38,311 nucleotides of DNA from contig JAKAKP010000023.1 of NCBI GenBank assembly GCA_021813445.1, positions 1 through 38,311 of the forward strand, in the 5' to 3' direction. This DNA comes from Deltaproteobacteria bacterium. GTDB taxonomy: Bacteria > Desulfobacterota > Desulfobaccia > Desulfobaccales > 0-14-0-80-60-11. Position 1 is the stretch's first letter, and the number at the start of each line of letters is the position of its first letter. This document shows positions 1-7,194 of this stretch, in pieces. The notes under the pieces were generated by a model that worked only from the letters and a program-made list of their open reading frames with translations, made no database searches and had not been told where the DNA came from. The position numbers and the translations under genes are program-made.

Positions 1-2
1 AA

Positions 3-476
3 GCCCGGGAGGAGCCGGTGCCCGACCCGGAGATTCGCCTGCCCGTGGCCGCGTATCTGCCGGAAGATTATGTGCCGGATGTCCAGCAACGCCTGGCCCT
101 CTACCGCCGCCTCTCGGACCGGCTCACCCCGGAGATGGTGCAGGAGATGGAAGAAGAGCTGCTGGACCGCTTCGGGCCGCTGCCTCCGGAAGGCCGGAAT
201 CTGCTGGAGGTGGTGCGGGCCAAACATTACCTGCGGCGGCTGGGCATCAAACGCCTGGACCTGCAAGACCGCCTGGCCGTGGTCCAATTCGCCCGCTCGG
301 AGCGGCTCAGCCTCGACCGTCTCCTCGGCTTGCTCAAAAAGCGGCCGGAGGTCTTTCGCCTTACTCCGGACCAGGCCTTGCGGATCAGGCTCCCGGAAGA
401 GGGGATGCCCTTTGTCCAATTGCAAAATTGCTTGAAAGAAGTGGAGACATTTGTTAAGGCTGAAGAAGAGGGATAA
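3..476 (+). CDS. mfd: Transcription-repair coupling factor Mfd, C-terminal end (partial)
   Basis: The reading frame is open from the window edge, so only the last 157 or so residues of a protein that is usually about 1150 residues long are present. They match the C-terminal TRCF domain of Mfd (domain D7): a segment with IRLPVAAYLPEDYV, then QRLALYRRLS, then ELLDRFGPLP, then helices ending in an acidic tail. Mfd is the DNA translocase that removes stalled RNA polymerase and recruits UvrA. The in-frame GTG at 18 is internal and is not a start. The stop lies 3 bases before the next gene, so mfd and the SurA-like gene probably share a transcript. Identification is firm from the family signature, although the helicase motifs lie outside the window. 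Confidence 0.93.
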   Translation, partial: AREEPVPDPEIRLPVAAYLPEDYVPDVQQRLALYRRLSDRLTPEMVQEMEEELLDRFGPLPPEGRNLLEVVRAKHYLRRLGIKRLDLQDRLAVVQFARSERLSLDRLLGLLKKRPEVFRLTPDQALRIRLPEEGMPFVQLQNCLKEVETFVKAEEEG

Positions 477-479
477 AAG

Positions 480-1439
480 ATGAGAAGGTTGCCGTTATTG
501 GCACTGATCTGCCTGGCTGCTTGCTTGGCGCCGTGGTTTGCGCCGCGGCCCGGCCACGCCGAAATAGTGGACCGCATTGTGGCTGAAGTCAATGATGAGG
601 TCATCACCATGTCTGAATTGGATGAGATGGCCAGGACGGTTCAGCCTCCGCCCGGCTTCAACCCAAAATCCAAGGAAGAAGCCAAGGCATTGAAGCGGCA
701 AATGCTGGAAGCCCTGATTGACCGGAAACTGGCCAAAGCCGAAGCCAAGAAGCGGGGCATAACTATCTCGGACAAAGACCTGAACCAGGCAGTAGAGGGC
801 TTCAAGAAAAAAAATCATATCCCCGACGATGCCGCCCTGAATCAGGCGATGGCTAAAGCGGGGATGACCCTTAAAGAATTGCGGCGACAGCTGGCTGACC
901 AGATACAGCAAGAACGGATGATGGCTATTGCGGTCGGGGCCAAGAAGGTGGAAATATCTGATGCCGAAGTGCGCCGTTTCTATGACACGAATGTCCGGGA
1001 CAAGGGCGGCGGCAACCAGGTTCACCTTGAAGTGGTCAACATGCCTTATCCGCCCGGAGCCACCGCGGCCCAAAAGGAGGAGGTGCAAAAGAAGGCGGAG
1101 ACCGTGCTCAAGGACATCCGTTTGGGCACGTCTGTGGCGGAGGTGCAGCGGAAGTATTCCCTTACCGTCCAGGACCTCGGGTTCATTAACCCGGCCGACC
1201 TGCACCGTCAGCTGGCAGACATATTGAGCAAGCTGCGGCCCGGAGAAGTGGCCCCCATTCAGAATCCAGAAGGTTTCCAACTGGTGGTGCTGTTGGGCAA
1301 GCGCTCCGGCCAGCCCCCCTCCTTTGAAGAAGCGGCCCCGCGGATTCGGCAGTTTCTCGCCAACAAGAGCATGGAAAAGCAGTATATGGAATGGCTCAAG
1401 ACCCTGCGGGCTAAGGCCCATATCAAGATTATGCTGTAA
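480..1439 (+). CDS. SurA-like periplasmic peptidyl-prolyl isomerase/chaperone
   Basis: The 319-residue protein starts with a Sec signal peptide: MRR, a hydrophobic core, and likely cleavage after GHA at about residue 27. The mature part opens with IVDRIVAEVNDEVITMSEL, the hallmark of the SurA N-terminal domain. It continues with a helical chaperone segment (RQMLEALIDRKLAKAEAKKR) and ends in one parvulin-like PPIC region (about residues 165-290). E. coli SurA is about 428 residues with two parvulin domains, so this is a one-domain version. Its role would be escort of outer-membrane proteins through the periplasm, which implies a diderm host. The start is supported by GAGGGAT just upstream. The gene follows mfd by 3 bases. 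PrsA or PpiD relatives are possible alternatives, but the N-terminal signature favours SurA. Confidence 0.85.
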   Translation: MRRLPLLALICLAACLAPWFAPRPGHAEIVDRIVAEVNDEVITMSELDEMARTVQPPPGFNPKSKEEAKALKRQMLEALIDRKLAKAEAKKRGITISDKDLNQAVEGFKKKNHIPDDAALNQAMAKAGMTLKELRRQLADQIQQERMMAIAVGAKKVEISDAEVRRFYDTNVRDKGGGNQVHLEVVNMPYPPGATAAQKEEVQKKAETVLKDIRLGTSVAEVQRKYSLTVQDLGFINPADLHRQLADILSKLRPGEVAPIQNPEGFQLVVLLGKRSGQPPSFEEAAPRIRQFLANKSMEKQYMEWLKTLRAKAHIKIML

Positions 1440-1501
1440 GCAGAAAGTATAGTTGATAGGAATTTCGCCCGGTCAGAATCTGGACCTAACTAGGGAAAGC
1501 C

Positions 1502-1588
1502 TTTATGCCATTTATGCATAAAACGCTAACCGCTGAAAGCTGAAAGCCATTGACCACCGCAGACCAAAGACCGAAGACCGGAGACCCG
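1502..1588 (+). repeat. Cluster of short imperfect tandem repeats across the asnS start
   Basis: Three different short repeats sit side by side: TTTATGCCA/TTTATGCAT (9-mer, twice, 1502-1519), GCTGAAA twice (1532-1545) and AGACCNN four times (7-mer, 1561-1588). The last set lies inside the asnS reading frame, just after its TTG start. They look like slippage-derived microrepeats in a spacer that has been captured as coding sequence. Confidence 0.6.
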
Positions 1589-2893
1589 GCCGTTTCTCCC
1601 CCTGCCGTCGACATCGCCCGCCTGGGCGACCACGTCGGCCAGTTGGTGACTATCCGGGGCTGGGTCCAACACCTGCGCTCCAGCGGCAAAGTGCGTTTCC
1701 TGGTAGTCCGGGACGGCACTGGCCTGGTCCAGGGGGTCCTGGTTAAGGGCCAGCTCCCGGACGCGGACTTTGAGCAATTTGCCGACCTTACCCTGGAATC
1801 CTCCCTGATCCTGGAAGGCCTGGTCCGGGCCGAGCCCCGGTCGCCCGGGGGCTTTGAATTGTCAGTCACCCGGGTGGAGCCCCTGCAAATCACCCAGGAT
1901 TTCCCCATTGCCCCCAAAGAGCATGGCGTGGGCTTCCTCATGGACCACCGCCATCTCTGGCTCCGCTCCCCCCGGCAGCAGGCCATCCTCAAAATCCGGG
2001 ACGAGGTCTGCCGGGCCTGCCGGGACTTTTTCCACGACCAGGGCTTCATTCTGGTGGACACCCCCATCCTCACCCCCACCGCCTGCGAAGGCACCACCAG
2101 CCTCTTTGAGACCGACTATCTGGACCGGGGCAAGGCTTATCTCTCCCAGAGCGGCCAGCTCTACCTGGAGGCCGCGGCCATGGCCCTGGGCCGGGTTTTT
2201 TGCTTCGGCCCCACTTTTCGGGCCGAAAAATCCAAGACCCGGCGCCATCTCACGGAGTTCTGGATGGTGGAAGCGGAGGCCGCGTTCTTCACCCTGGAAG
2301 ACATCATGCACCTGGCGGAAGAGCTGGTGCGCTCCGTGGTCCTGAAGGTGCTATCACATCGCGCTCCGGAACTGGCAGCTTTGGAGCGGGACCCCGCGCC
2401 TTTGCAGGCCGTAGCAGGTCCCTTCCCCCGCCTCAGTTACGGGGAGGCCCTGGCCCGCTTAAAGGAGCAGGGCCAGGAAATGGCCTGGGGCGATGATTTC
2501 GGCGGCGATGAAGAGACCCTCATCTCCCAGGCGTTTGACCGGCCGGTGCTGGTGCACCGCTACCCCCGCCAGTGCAAAGCCTTTTACATGAAGGCCGATC
2601 CGGAAAACCCGGACTTGGCCCTGTGCGTTGACATGCTGGCTCCGGAGGGCTATGGGGAGATTATCGGCGGCTCCCAGCGGGTGGCGGATCTGGAGACCCT
2701 GCTGGCCCGTCTGGCAGAACACCATCTCCCCCAGGAGCCCCTGGAATGGTACCTGGATCTCCGACGTTACGGCAGCGTGCCCCACAGCGGCTTCGGCCTG
2801 GGCATCGAGCGCCTGGTGGGCTGGATTTGCGGGCTTAAACACGTGCGGGAGGCCATTCCCTTTCCCCGTCTGTTGGACCGGCTCTATCCTTGA
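1550..2893 (+). CDS. asnS: Asparaginyl-tRNA synthetase
   Basis: This 447-residue class II aminoacyl-tRNA synthetase charges tRNA-Asn. It has an N-terminal OB-fold anticodon-binding domain (about 20-120, with VTIRGWVQHLRSSGKVRFL) and a catalytic domain. Motif 2 is in the segment with FRAEKSKTRRHLTEF and motif 3 is GFGLGIERL. The TTSLFETDYLD and LSQSGQLYLE stretches separate AsnRS from AspRS. The only usable start is TTG at 1550: an in-frame stop lies three codons upstream and no other start occurs before the OB fold. The first 20 or so residues are low-complexity and encoded by short repeats. Ribosome-binding signal is weak. The gene probably ends its transcript at the hairpin downstream. Confidence 0.95.
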   Translation: MTTADQRPKTGDPAVSPPAVDIARLGDHVGQLVTIRGWVQHLRSSGKVRFLVVRDGTGLVQGVLVKGQLPDADFEQFADLTLESSLILEGLVRAEPRSPGGFELSVTRVEPLQITQDFPIAPKEHGVGFLMDHRHLWLRSPRQQAILKIRDEVCRACRDFFHDQGFILVDTPILTPTACEGTTSLFETDYLDRGKAYLSQSGQLYLEAAAMALGRVFCFGPTFRAEKSKTRRHLTEFWMVEAEAAFFTLEDIMHLAEELVRSVVLKVLSHRAPELAALERDPAPLQAVAGPFPRLSYGEALARLKEQGQEMAWGDDFGGDEETLISQAFDRPVLVHRYPRQCKAFYMKADPENPDLALCVDMLAPEGYGEIIGGSQRVADLETLLARLAEHHLPQEPLEWYLDLRRYGSVPHSGFGLGIERLVGWICGLKHVREAIPFPRLLDRLYP

Positions 2894-2908
2894 GGCCAGA
2901 ATTTTTGG

Positions 2909-2955
2909 GGGAGGGGGCCACAAGCTGCCCCCGTCCCTAACCCCTTACTTTTTTT
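2909..2955 (+). terminator. Rho-independent terminator after asnS
   Basis: A GC-rich hairpin has arms GGGAGGGGGC (2909-2918) and GCCCCCGTCCC (2927-2937). It pairs completely with one bulged G, and a run of seven T follows at 2949-2955. The T run is 11 bases beyond the stem, so efficiency is uncertain. Position 16 bases after the asnS stop fits. Confidence 0.6.
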
Positions 2956-3357
2956 AATATTACGGGAATCACCCGGCATCCAAGCTGATACTTATATCGA
3001 GTCTCCAGCAGCCGGCGCGGATGACAGGGAGCACCCATGTGTGATCCTGTGACGCTCGCAAAAACCCAATCCTCTGACCTCTGAGAACCAACATGATCGT
3101 AGAATTGAGTAGGCTGCGGTATTCGCAGCCGCCGGGGCTGATACCAGTGCCGCCCCTAAAAAAATACCGTTAGATTGCGGCCTGGCATGAGGCCTTGGAG
3201 GCAATTTCAGAGGAAATTAAAAGAAGTCGAAGAGAATTTAAGGTACAATAATAATCAGGTGCTGATGCTAGAATTTTCTTAATTGAAAACCGGAAACCAT
3301 CTTTTAACATTTACACGCAAATTCGGTCTAAATTATTGAAGCCCCAGAGGATAGTCA
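2956..3357. other. Intergenic region between asnS and the ECF sigma gene
   Basis: About 400 bases without a convincing gene. Short frames on both strands have no ribosome-binding site and no recognisable composition. The right-hand part (3230-3340) is AT-rich and is where the promoter of the sigma-factor unit must lie. No transposon ends or tRNA-like folds were seen. Confidence 0.5.
3304..3331 (+). promoter_or_regulatory. Possible ECF-type promoter of the sigma/anti-sigma unit
   Basis: TTAAC (3304-3308) and GTCTAA (3326-3331) are 17 bases apart, 27 bases before the ATG of the sigma gene. ECF sigma factors often read promoters with an AAC core at -35 and a GTC/TCTAA-like -10, and often control themselves. 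The match is short, so this is a candidate only. Confidence 0.3.
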
Positions 3358-3948
3358 ATGACTGACTCCCAACTCGTGGCCCGGGCGCAAGAAGGTGATA
3401 TCCCGGCCTTCGAGGAACTGGTCAAAAAGTATCAGCGGGAAATATACGGTCTGGCTTATCGACTGGTACTGGATGCGGAGGAGGCCAAGGATTTGGCGCA
3501 GCAGGCCTTCCTCCAGGCCTTTGTGCACATCCGTAGCTTTCGCCAGCAGGCTCAATTTCGGACTTGGCTTTTCCGGATCGCGATTAATCAGTGCTACAGC
3601 TATTTGAAAAGCAAAAAAAAGTTTGGGGAACCGGTGGACCCGGAGGAATTCGTGACGGTGGGCGAAGAATCTCCGGAAGAAGACTTGGTGACCAAGGACC
3701 GGCGGCAGCGCCTCTATATCGCCCTGGAGCGCCTGCCGGCCAAGCAGCGGGCGGTGATCACCCTGAAACTGGAACAGGGTTTATCTTATGAGGAGATCGC
3801 CCGGGTATTGGGGGGCACTACCGGCGCGGCCCGGGTCAACTATTGCCAGGCTTTGAAAACCTTGAAAAAATATCTGCAAAACGAGGACGAACATGAAGTG
3901 GCGGTGCGCTCTTATCCAAAGGTGGTTGCCCGCATATCTCGACGGTGA
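3358..3948 (+). CDS. ECF-family RNA polymerase sigma factor (RpoE-like)
   Basis: This 196-residue sigma-70 family protein has the two-domain ECF layout. Region 2 (about 10-80) contains VKKYQREIYGLAYRLV, DAEEAKDLAQQAFLQAF and FRTWLFRIAINQCYSYL. After an acidic linker, region 4 (about 125-180) contains LPAKQRAVITLKLEQGLSYEEIARVLG followed by a helix-turn-helix. Region 3 is absent, as expected. The ATG follows AGAGGAT. The gene overlaps the anti-sigma gene by 56 bases, so the two are translationally coupled and probably act as a pair answering envelope stress. Its regulon cannot be read from this window. Confidence 0.92.
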   Translation: MTDSQLVARAQEGDIPAFEELVKKYQREIYGLAYRLVLDAEEAKDLAQQAFLQAFVHIRSFRQQAQFRTWLFRIAINQCYSYLKSKKKFGEPVDPEEFVTVGEESPEEDLVTKDRRQRLYIALERLPAKQRAVITLKLEQGLSYEEIARVLGGTTGAARVNYCQALKTLKKYLQNEDEHEVAVRSYPKVVARISRR

Positions 3949-4408
3949 TCTCCCCTCCTTTTGGAGGGCGAGACTGGGGTCGCACCTGCAGGGGTGCCCG
4001 GCCTGTCGGGAGGAGTTAGCCGGTTTGCGAGAGGTGGTGCGGATAGTCCAGGCCGCAGCCACTCCGGATCAGGGTCCGGCGTTCTGGCAGACTTTCCACC
4101 AGGAACTGCACCTGAAGTTAGCCCAGAACGCCCCGGCCCCGGAGCCGTCCCGTTTTCTGAAATTGCCTTATTATCTAGTGGGGGCCCCGGCCCTGGCCAC
4201 CCTGGTGTTCTGGGCTTTTACCCATCTGGGGCAGCCGCCCCAGAAACCGCTGCTGACCGCCATGGTCGGGCCCGAGCAGGTGGTCTATGCGGGTATGGAA
4301 GACGGCGCCTGGCAGAATGACGAGTACCCCAGTTGGGACGTCGACGCGGTCATGGCCGACCTCACCCACCAGGAGCGGCAAGCGGTGCTGCAAAATGTAC
4401 GTTATTAG
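3893..4408 (+). CDS. Anti-sigma factor with zinc-finger (ZAS) motif and one membrane helix
   Basis: A 171-residue protein that begins inside the sigma gene. Its N-terminal cytoplasmic part has the zinc anti-sigma signature H31-x3-C35-x2-C38 (SHLQGCPACREE), with a further Cys at 5. A hydrophobic segment at about 88-108 anchors it in the inner membrane, leaving a 60-residue periplasmic tail. Such proteins hold the ECF factor at the membrane until a periplasmic cue or a redox or zinc change releases it. The coding overlap of 56 bases with the sigma gene, and the Spy-like periplasmic gene 12 bases downstream, support this arrangement. Confidence 0.85.
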   Translation: MKWRCALIQRWLPAYLDGDLPSFWRARLGSHLQGCPACREELAGLREVVRIVQAAATPDQGPAFWQTFHQELHLKLAQNAPAPEPSRFLKLPYYLVGAPALATLVFWAFTHLGQPPQKPLLTAMVGPEQVVYAGMEDGAWQNDEYPSWDVDAVMADLTHQERQAVLQNVRY

Positions 4409-4420
4409 GGGGAATCAGCC

Positions 4421-5014
4421 ATGCGCTGGTTTACTTTGTCCTTGATCTTGGGACTTCTACTGGCCGGGGTTGCCGGCACGGCCTGGAGCTTCGACCATCC
4501 CGAGACTCTCAATCGCTTCCAGGAAGACGTGAAACGCACCCGCCTGGGACCGGCCCTGGGGGTGGATCAGCGCAAGGTAGACCAGTTGCTCCGCATCGAT
4601 CAGAAGTACAAGCCCTTGAAAGAGCAGGCCCGCCGCGATGCCATCACTGCGTTCCGGCAGTTGCAGCAGGTGATGCGCAATCCTTCCCCCCCTGAGGACC
4701 AGGTGCGGGCCATCCTGGCCACCATGATGCAGAAAAAACAGCAAAGCCTGGACCTCCAGCAACGTCAACTGGAAGAGGAGATGGCTATTCTCACTCCGGT
4801 GCAGCAAGCCCGTTATTTGATGTTTCTCATGAACCTGCGCCGGCAGATGGTCAAGGAAGCCCGCAGCCTGGGGCCGCCCCCCAGAAGCGGCGGTTTGGGG
4901 ACCGTGGGCACCAAACCCGTGGGCAACACCGGGGCCTGGCAGCCGGCCTCACCGTCTGGCGCTCCGGCTGAGGCCATGAGGCCCCCGGCTGGGACCTTCA
5001 GCCCGGCCCGGTAG
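4421..5014 (+). CDS. Periplasmic Spy/CpxP-like LTxxQ protein
   Basis: This 197-residue protein has a signal peptide (MRWFTLSLILGLLLAG, cleavage near TAWS-F at about 24). A long helical region follows (about 35-150), rich in Gln, Arg and Leu, with one LTPVQ motif near residue 126, the LTxxQ hallmark of Spy, CpxP and heavy-metal-resistance (CnrX/ZraP-type) sensors. The last 45 residues are Pro/Gly/Ala-rich and probably disordered. Third gene of the sigma/anti-sigma unit, it could be the periplasmic sensor or chaperone that tunes the anti-sigma factor; that role is inferred from position. Confidence 0.72.
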   Translation: MRWFTLSLILGLLLAGVAGTAWSFDHPETLNRFQEDVKRTRLGPALGVDQRKVDQLLRIDQKYKPLKEQARRDAITAFRQLQQVMRNPSPPEDQVRAILATMMQKKQQSLDLQQRQLEEEMAILTPVQQARYLMFLMNLRRQMVKEARSLGPPPRSGGLGTVGTKPVGNTGAWQPASPSGAPAEAMRPPAGTFSPAR

Positions 5015-5328
5015 GACGTGTTCTCCCGGCCCCTAAGGGCCGGTAGCGGGAGGGCGTAAGGGTTCTCCCTTGGACTCCCCCTGTGCCAGTCCCCTGCCAA
5101 GCAGCAGCAAGTAAGCCTGCATCCCGCCTCTTTTATTTGCATTTTCCCAAGATCCTCATTCTCAGGTGGTCATCAAGGATTTTTTTTCGTAGGCGCGCAC
5201 CTGGGGTCCGCCAGGCAGGCCCAGGACGAACCCCAGGATAGCTCCTGCATCGGATACTTTTTATCATGAAACTGGGATCACTTGGGACGGAGTGAAGCTT
5301 TTCCCCGGGCAATCCCCTGGAAAAGGAC
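5015..5328. other. Intergenic region between the Spy-like gene and tRNA-Leu
   Basis: No convincing gene. A perfect 7-base-pair hairpin CCGGCCC-CTAA-GGGCCGG lies at 5026-5043, 11 bases after the Spy-like stop. It lacks a T run, so it is at best a weak terminator or a message-stabilising stem. A run of eight T occurs near 5180 after a weak stem. The rest shows nothing I can name. Confidence 0.45.
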
Positions 5329-5358
5329 TTGCCAAGACCATCACGGGAAAGCTAAAAT
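5329..5358 (+). promoter_or_regulatory. Sigma-70 promoter of tRNA-Leu
   Basis: TTGCCA (5329-5334) and TAAAAT (5353-5358) with an 18-base spacer, 11 bases before the mature tRNA 5' end. Both boxes differ from consensus by one or two bases, and the position is right for a monocistronic tRNA gene. Confidence 0.6.
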
Positions 5359-5369
5359 ATCAGTCGGCT

Positions 5370-5456
5370 GCCGGAGTGGTGGAATTGGTAGACGCAGGGG
5401 ACTCAAAATCCCCCGAGGGCAACCTTGTGCCGGTTCGAGTCCGGCCTCCGGCACCA
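5370..5456 (+). tRNA. tRNA-Leu (anticodon CAA), CCA encoded
   Basis: The 87-base gene folds into a class II tRNA. The acceptor stem is GCCGGAG/CTCCGGC with discriminator A and encoded CCA (5454-5456). The D arm is followed by the anticodon stem GGGGA/TCCCC with a seven-base loop holding CAA at 5404-5406, then a long variable arm typical of tRNA-Leu, then the T arm GCCGG-TTCGAGT-CCGGC. CAA reads the Leu codon TTG. A promoter precedes it and a strong terminator follows it. Its 3' end is next to an integrase remnant, so it probably served as an attachment site. Confidence 0.97.
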
Positions 5457-5472
5457 ATAAATTAGAGGACTT

Positions 5473-5500
5473 GGGGTTCAAGAAATTGAACCCCTTTTTT
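5473..5500 (+). terminator. Rho-independent terminator of tRNA-Leu
   Basis: A perfect 9-base-pair stem GGGGTTCAA (5473-5481), GAAA tetraloop, TTGAACCCC (5486-5494), followed directly by six T. It could also end transcription coming from the integrase remnant on the other strand. Confidence 0.93.
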
Positions 5501-5536
5501 ATGAGCAGGTGGGTGAGTAGGTCGGTGAGTAGGTTT

Positions 5537-6120
5537 TTATTTTTGCAGGTCTTGCACTTCATCTGCCAAGGGCGCGATGAAGTTCTCCAGGAGGCGGATA
5601 GTCTCCCGCAGATTGGGATCCACCAGTTGCAGATACCGCTCGGTGGTCTGATAATTGGTGTGCCGCAGGAGCTTGCTGACTTCCGGCAAAGGCCGCTTCT
5701 CCTTATGGTAAAGATAGCTGGCCGCAAAATGACGTATACAGTGGTAGGTGTAGCGCCGGACCCCAGCTCGCCGGCAGATACGCCGCATCAACTCGAATCG
5801 GTCAGTGTAGCGATCCCCGGTCCTGGGGTTGATAAAGACATACTCTTCACCTATCCGTTTTTGCCAGAGATTCTTTAATACCCTCTCCAATTCGGCATTC
5901 ATCCCCAGCCAATCGAATTGCCAGCCACCGCCCCGGCGCTTTCTGGTCCAAAGGCGGATTTCATGACGATCCCAATCAATATCATCCCATTTAAGCCACA
6001 GTATCTCATCGATGCGGGCCAGGGTGTGGAAGAGCACAAGTAGCAGAGGCCGATCCTTTCCTGCGGCCAAGAGGTTCTGGTTCATCTCCTGGGGAGTGGG
6101 AATCAGCTTCTTGGGTTCCC
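5537..6120 (-). pseudogene. Tyrosine recombinase/integrase, catalytic domain only (5' truncated)
   Basis: About 190 codons encode a complete C-terminal catalytic domain. Numbered from the internal Met at 6085, they hold Arg24 (TLARIDEIL), a candidate Lys49, His115-x2-Arg118 (HCIRH), His142 and the nucleophile Tyr151 (TTERYLQ). The N-terminal core-binding (SAM-like) domain is missing. In frame, the homology can be followed upstream through WEPKKLIPTPQEM to about 6120, where the DNA switches abruptly into a methyltransferase gene in another frame. It lies 36 bases beyond the tRNA-Leu terminator, the usual position for an island integrase. Without the core-binding domain it is probably inactive. 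The ATG at 6085 has no good ribosome-binding site. Confidence 0.82.
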
Positions 6121-6320
6121 AGGTGCAAAAGGTTCTTGCCCGTGCCGCAGCCCACCTCCAAGATTTCTTTGGGGGAGCCGGGAGCCGCGGCCAGGCGTAT
6201 TAGCTCCTCCCGGCCCCTAAGAAAGGTCCAGCGGGTGAGGTCGTAGATCCTGGCATGGAGGCGGTAATATTTGACAAGCGCCGATTGCGCTTGGGTTGCA
6301 CTTTCTGTAGTCATTAGCAT
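6121..6320 (-). pseudogene. BtaB-like SAM methyltransferase, N-terminal fragment
   Basis: The first 66 or so residues of a class I methyltransferase: a start region, then KYYRLHARIYDLTRWTFL, GREELI, and motif I ILEVGCGTGKNLLHLG. The frame then continues into DNA that codes for the integrase in another frame. The spacing of the RHxRIYDLTR-like segment and the LEVGCGTGKN motif is what I recall for BtaB, the N-methyltransferase that makes the trimethylated betaine-lipid head group. The start overlaps the stop of the upstream btaA-like fragment by 7 bases, as expected of a btaA-btaB pair. The fragment lacks most of the fold and cannot be active. Confidence 0.65.
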
Positions 6321-6505
6321 ACTTCCGCCAGGTGCAGGCTCCCGTAAGTGCCTACCCGGTCCATTTGATGGAGGGGTTTGGTCAACTCGGGAAAAAATCG
6401 CAATCTTTCAGTGACGGTTTCCGGGAGAAAGCTCAAGTCCGGCCCGGCAGAGCGCAGCAGAATCCTGGTCCCCGGCCGGCTGTTCTCCAAAATCAGGCGC
6501 CGCAG
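6314..6505 (-). pseudogene. BtaA-like (DUF3419) 3-amino-3-carboxypropyl transferase, C-terminal fragment
   Basis: About 61 codons ending at 6314 encode LILENSRPGTRILLRSAG, then a FLPE segment, and finish with DRVGTYGSLHLAEVC. This fits the C-terminus of BtaA/DUF3419 proteins, where a RPGAR-type strand is followed by a terminal D-R-x3-Y-G-x2-H-L motif. BtaA moves the aminocarboxypropyl group of SAM onto diacylglycerol, the first step of betaine lipid synthesis. Upstream of about 6505 the homology stops and the DNA belongs to a membrane-protein gene in another frame. The stop overlaps the btaB-like start. Recognition rests on recalled motifs; a profile search would settle it. Confidence 0.6.
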
Positions 6506-7052
6506 GAGCGGCGGCTTCTGGGACTTCCTCCGGTTGGGAGTAGTAGCGGATGGCGCTCTCACCGATGAGACGGGACATGGACAACGCGGCCAGGCTGCCC
6601 GTAGCCATGGACAACAAGGGATGCACTCCCAGGGCGTCCGCAAGATAGGGCGCACCAATGGCCAGGCCGGTGCCGGCCACCACCGCGACCATCTCCGGGA
6701 CCCTGGCCTGATCGTCGATGTCCCGGCCATAAAGCAAGGCGATCCCCAGGATAAGGTAAAGGTGCATGCGCACCAGGGCCGAGGTGCCCCCCACAAGACC
6801 GAGAATTTTCAAAGCGTGGCCGATCCCCGGGATCATGGTGGGCAGGTCCAGAATCAACCCTCCCAGCAAGGAAAGCTGGGTCTGATCTTCAATGAGGTGG
6901 CGGGCCCGTTGCTCCACCGATTCCCCGGGGAAGCGGTCGTTAATATCGGCCACCACCTTGCGGATGCGGTCTTTGCGCAGCCGCAGGAAAAAATAGAAGA
7001 AATCATCGGTCAGACGGCTTTGGCGGGCAGGTACTCCAGGCTCTGTGGACAT
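6408..7052 (-). CDS. Membrane protein of unknown function, C-terminus fused out of frame to btaA-like DNA
   Basis: The ORF of 214 codons starts at ATG 7052. The first 180 or so residues look genuine: a basic, aromatic N-terminus (FFYFFLRLRKDRIRK), an acidic helix, then hydrophobic segments near 60-80 (LLGGLILDLPTMIPGIGHAL), 85-107 and 120-165 rich in Gly, Ala and Leu. This resembles EcsC- or DUF697-like membrane proteins in texture, but I do not recognise the family. From about 6505 the frame reads the btaA-like fragment in the wrong phase, so the last 30 residues are not native. It is the last readable gene of the minus-strand array that includes the MetK-like gene. The protein may still be functional if its natural tail was short. 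Confidence 0.6.
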   Translation of the reverse strand: MSTEPGVPARQSRLTDDFFYFFLRLRKDRIRKVVADINDRFPGESVEQRARHLIEDQTQLSLLGGLILDLPTMIPGIGHALKILGLVGGTSALVRMHLYLILGIALLYGRDIDDQARVPEMVAVVAGTGLAIGAPYLADALGVHPLLSMATGSLAALSMSRLIGESAIRYYSQPEEVPEAAAPAAPDFGEQPAGDQDSAALCRAGLELSPGNRH

Positions 7053-7102
7053 GAATTTGCCTTTTTATTGAAGATGAGACGTAATCAATTTCTGCAAGAA
7101 TC

Positions 7103-7127
7103 AACTTTTCGGAACTTATCAAAAGTT
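7103..7127. repeat. Inverted repeat between the MetK-like and membrane-protein genes
   Basis: AACTTTT (7103-7109) and AAAAGTT (7121-7127) are perfect inverted arms with an 11-base loop in the 142-base gap. There is no T run, so it may be a weak terminator, a message stem or an operator. Confidence 0.3.
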
Positions 7128-7194
7128 AAGGCAGAGACGGCTCCGAGTCAAACCTGAATGTCGATTGAAAAACCCCGCCTTCGAACTATCCGAA

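Noticed and set aside
495-1421. Long minus-strand open frame opposite the SurA-like gene
   Set aside because: Its translation is a low-quality mirror of a gene with clear homology, a signal peptide and a ribosome-binding site on the plus strand.
5503-5536. Repeated GGTGAGTAGG-like units near the integrase as an att repeat or CRISPR seed
   Set aside because: The units are short and imperfect, no second copy of the tRNA 3' end was found in the window, and no spacer-repeat array exists.
5341-5727. Minus-strand frame running through tRNA-Leu and the integrase 3' end
   Set aside because: It crosses the tRNA and terminator in the wrong phase; the integrase is read in another frame.
6314-6796. 160-codon minus-strand frame as one whole protein
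   Set aside because: Only the last 61 or so codons show btaA-like features; the upstream part is an out-of-phase reading of the membrane-protein gene.
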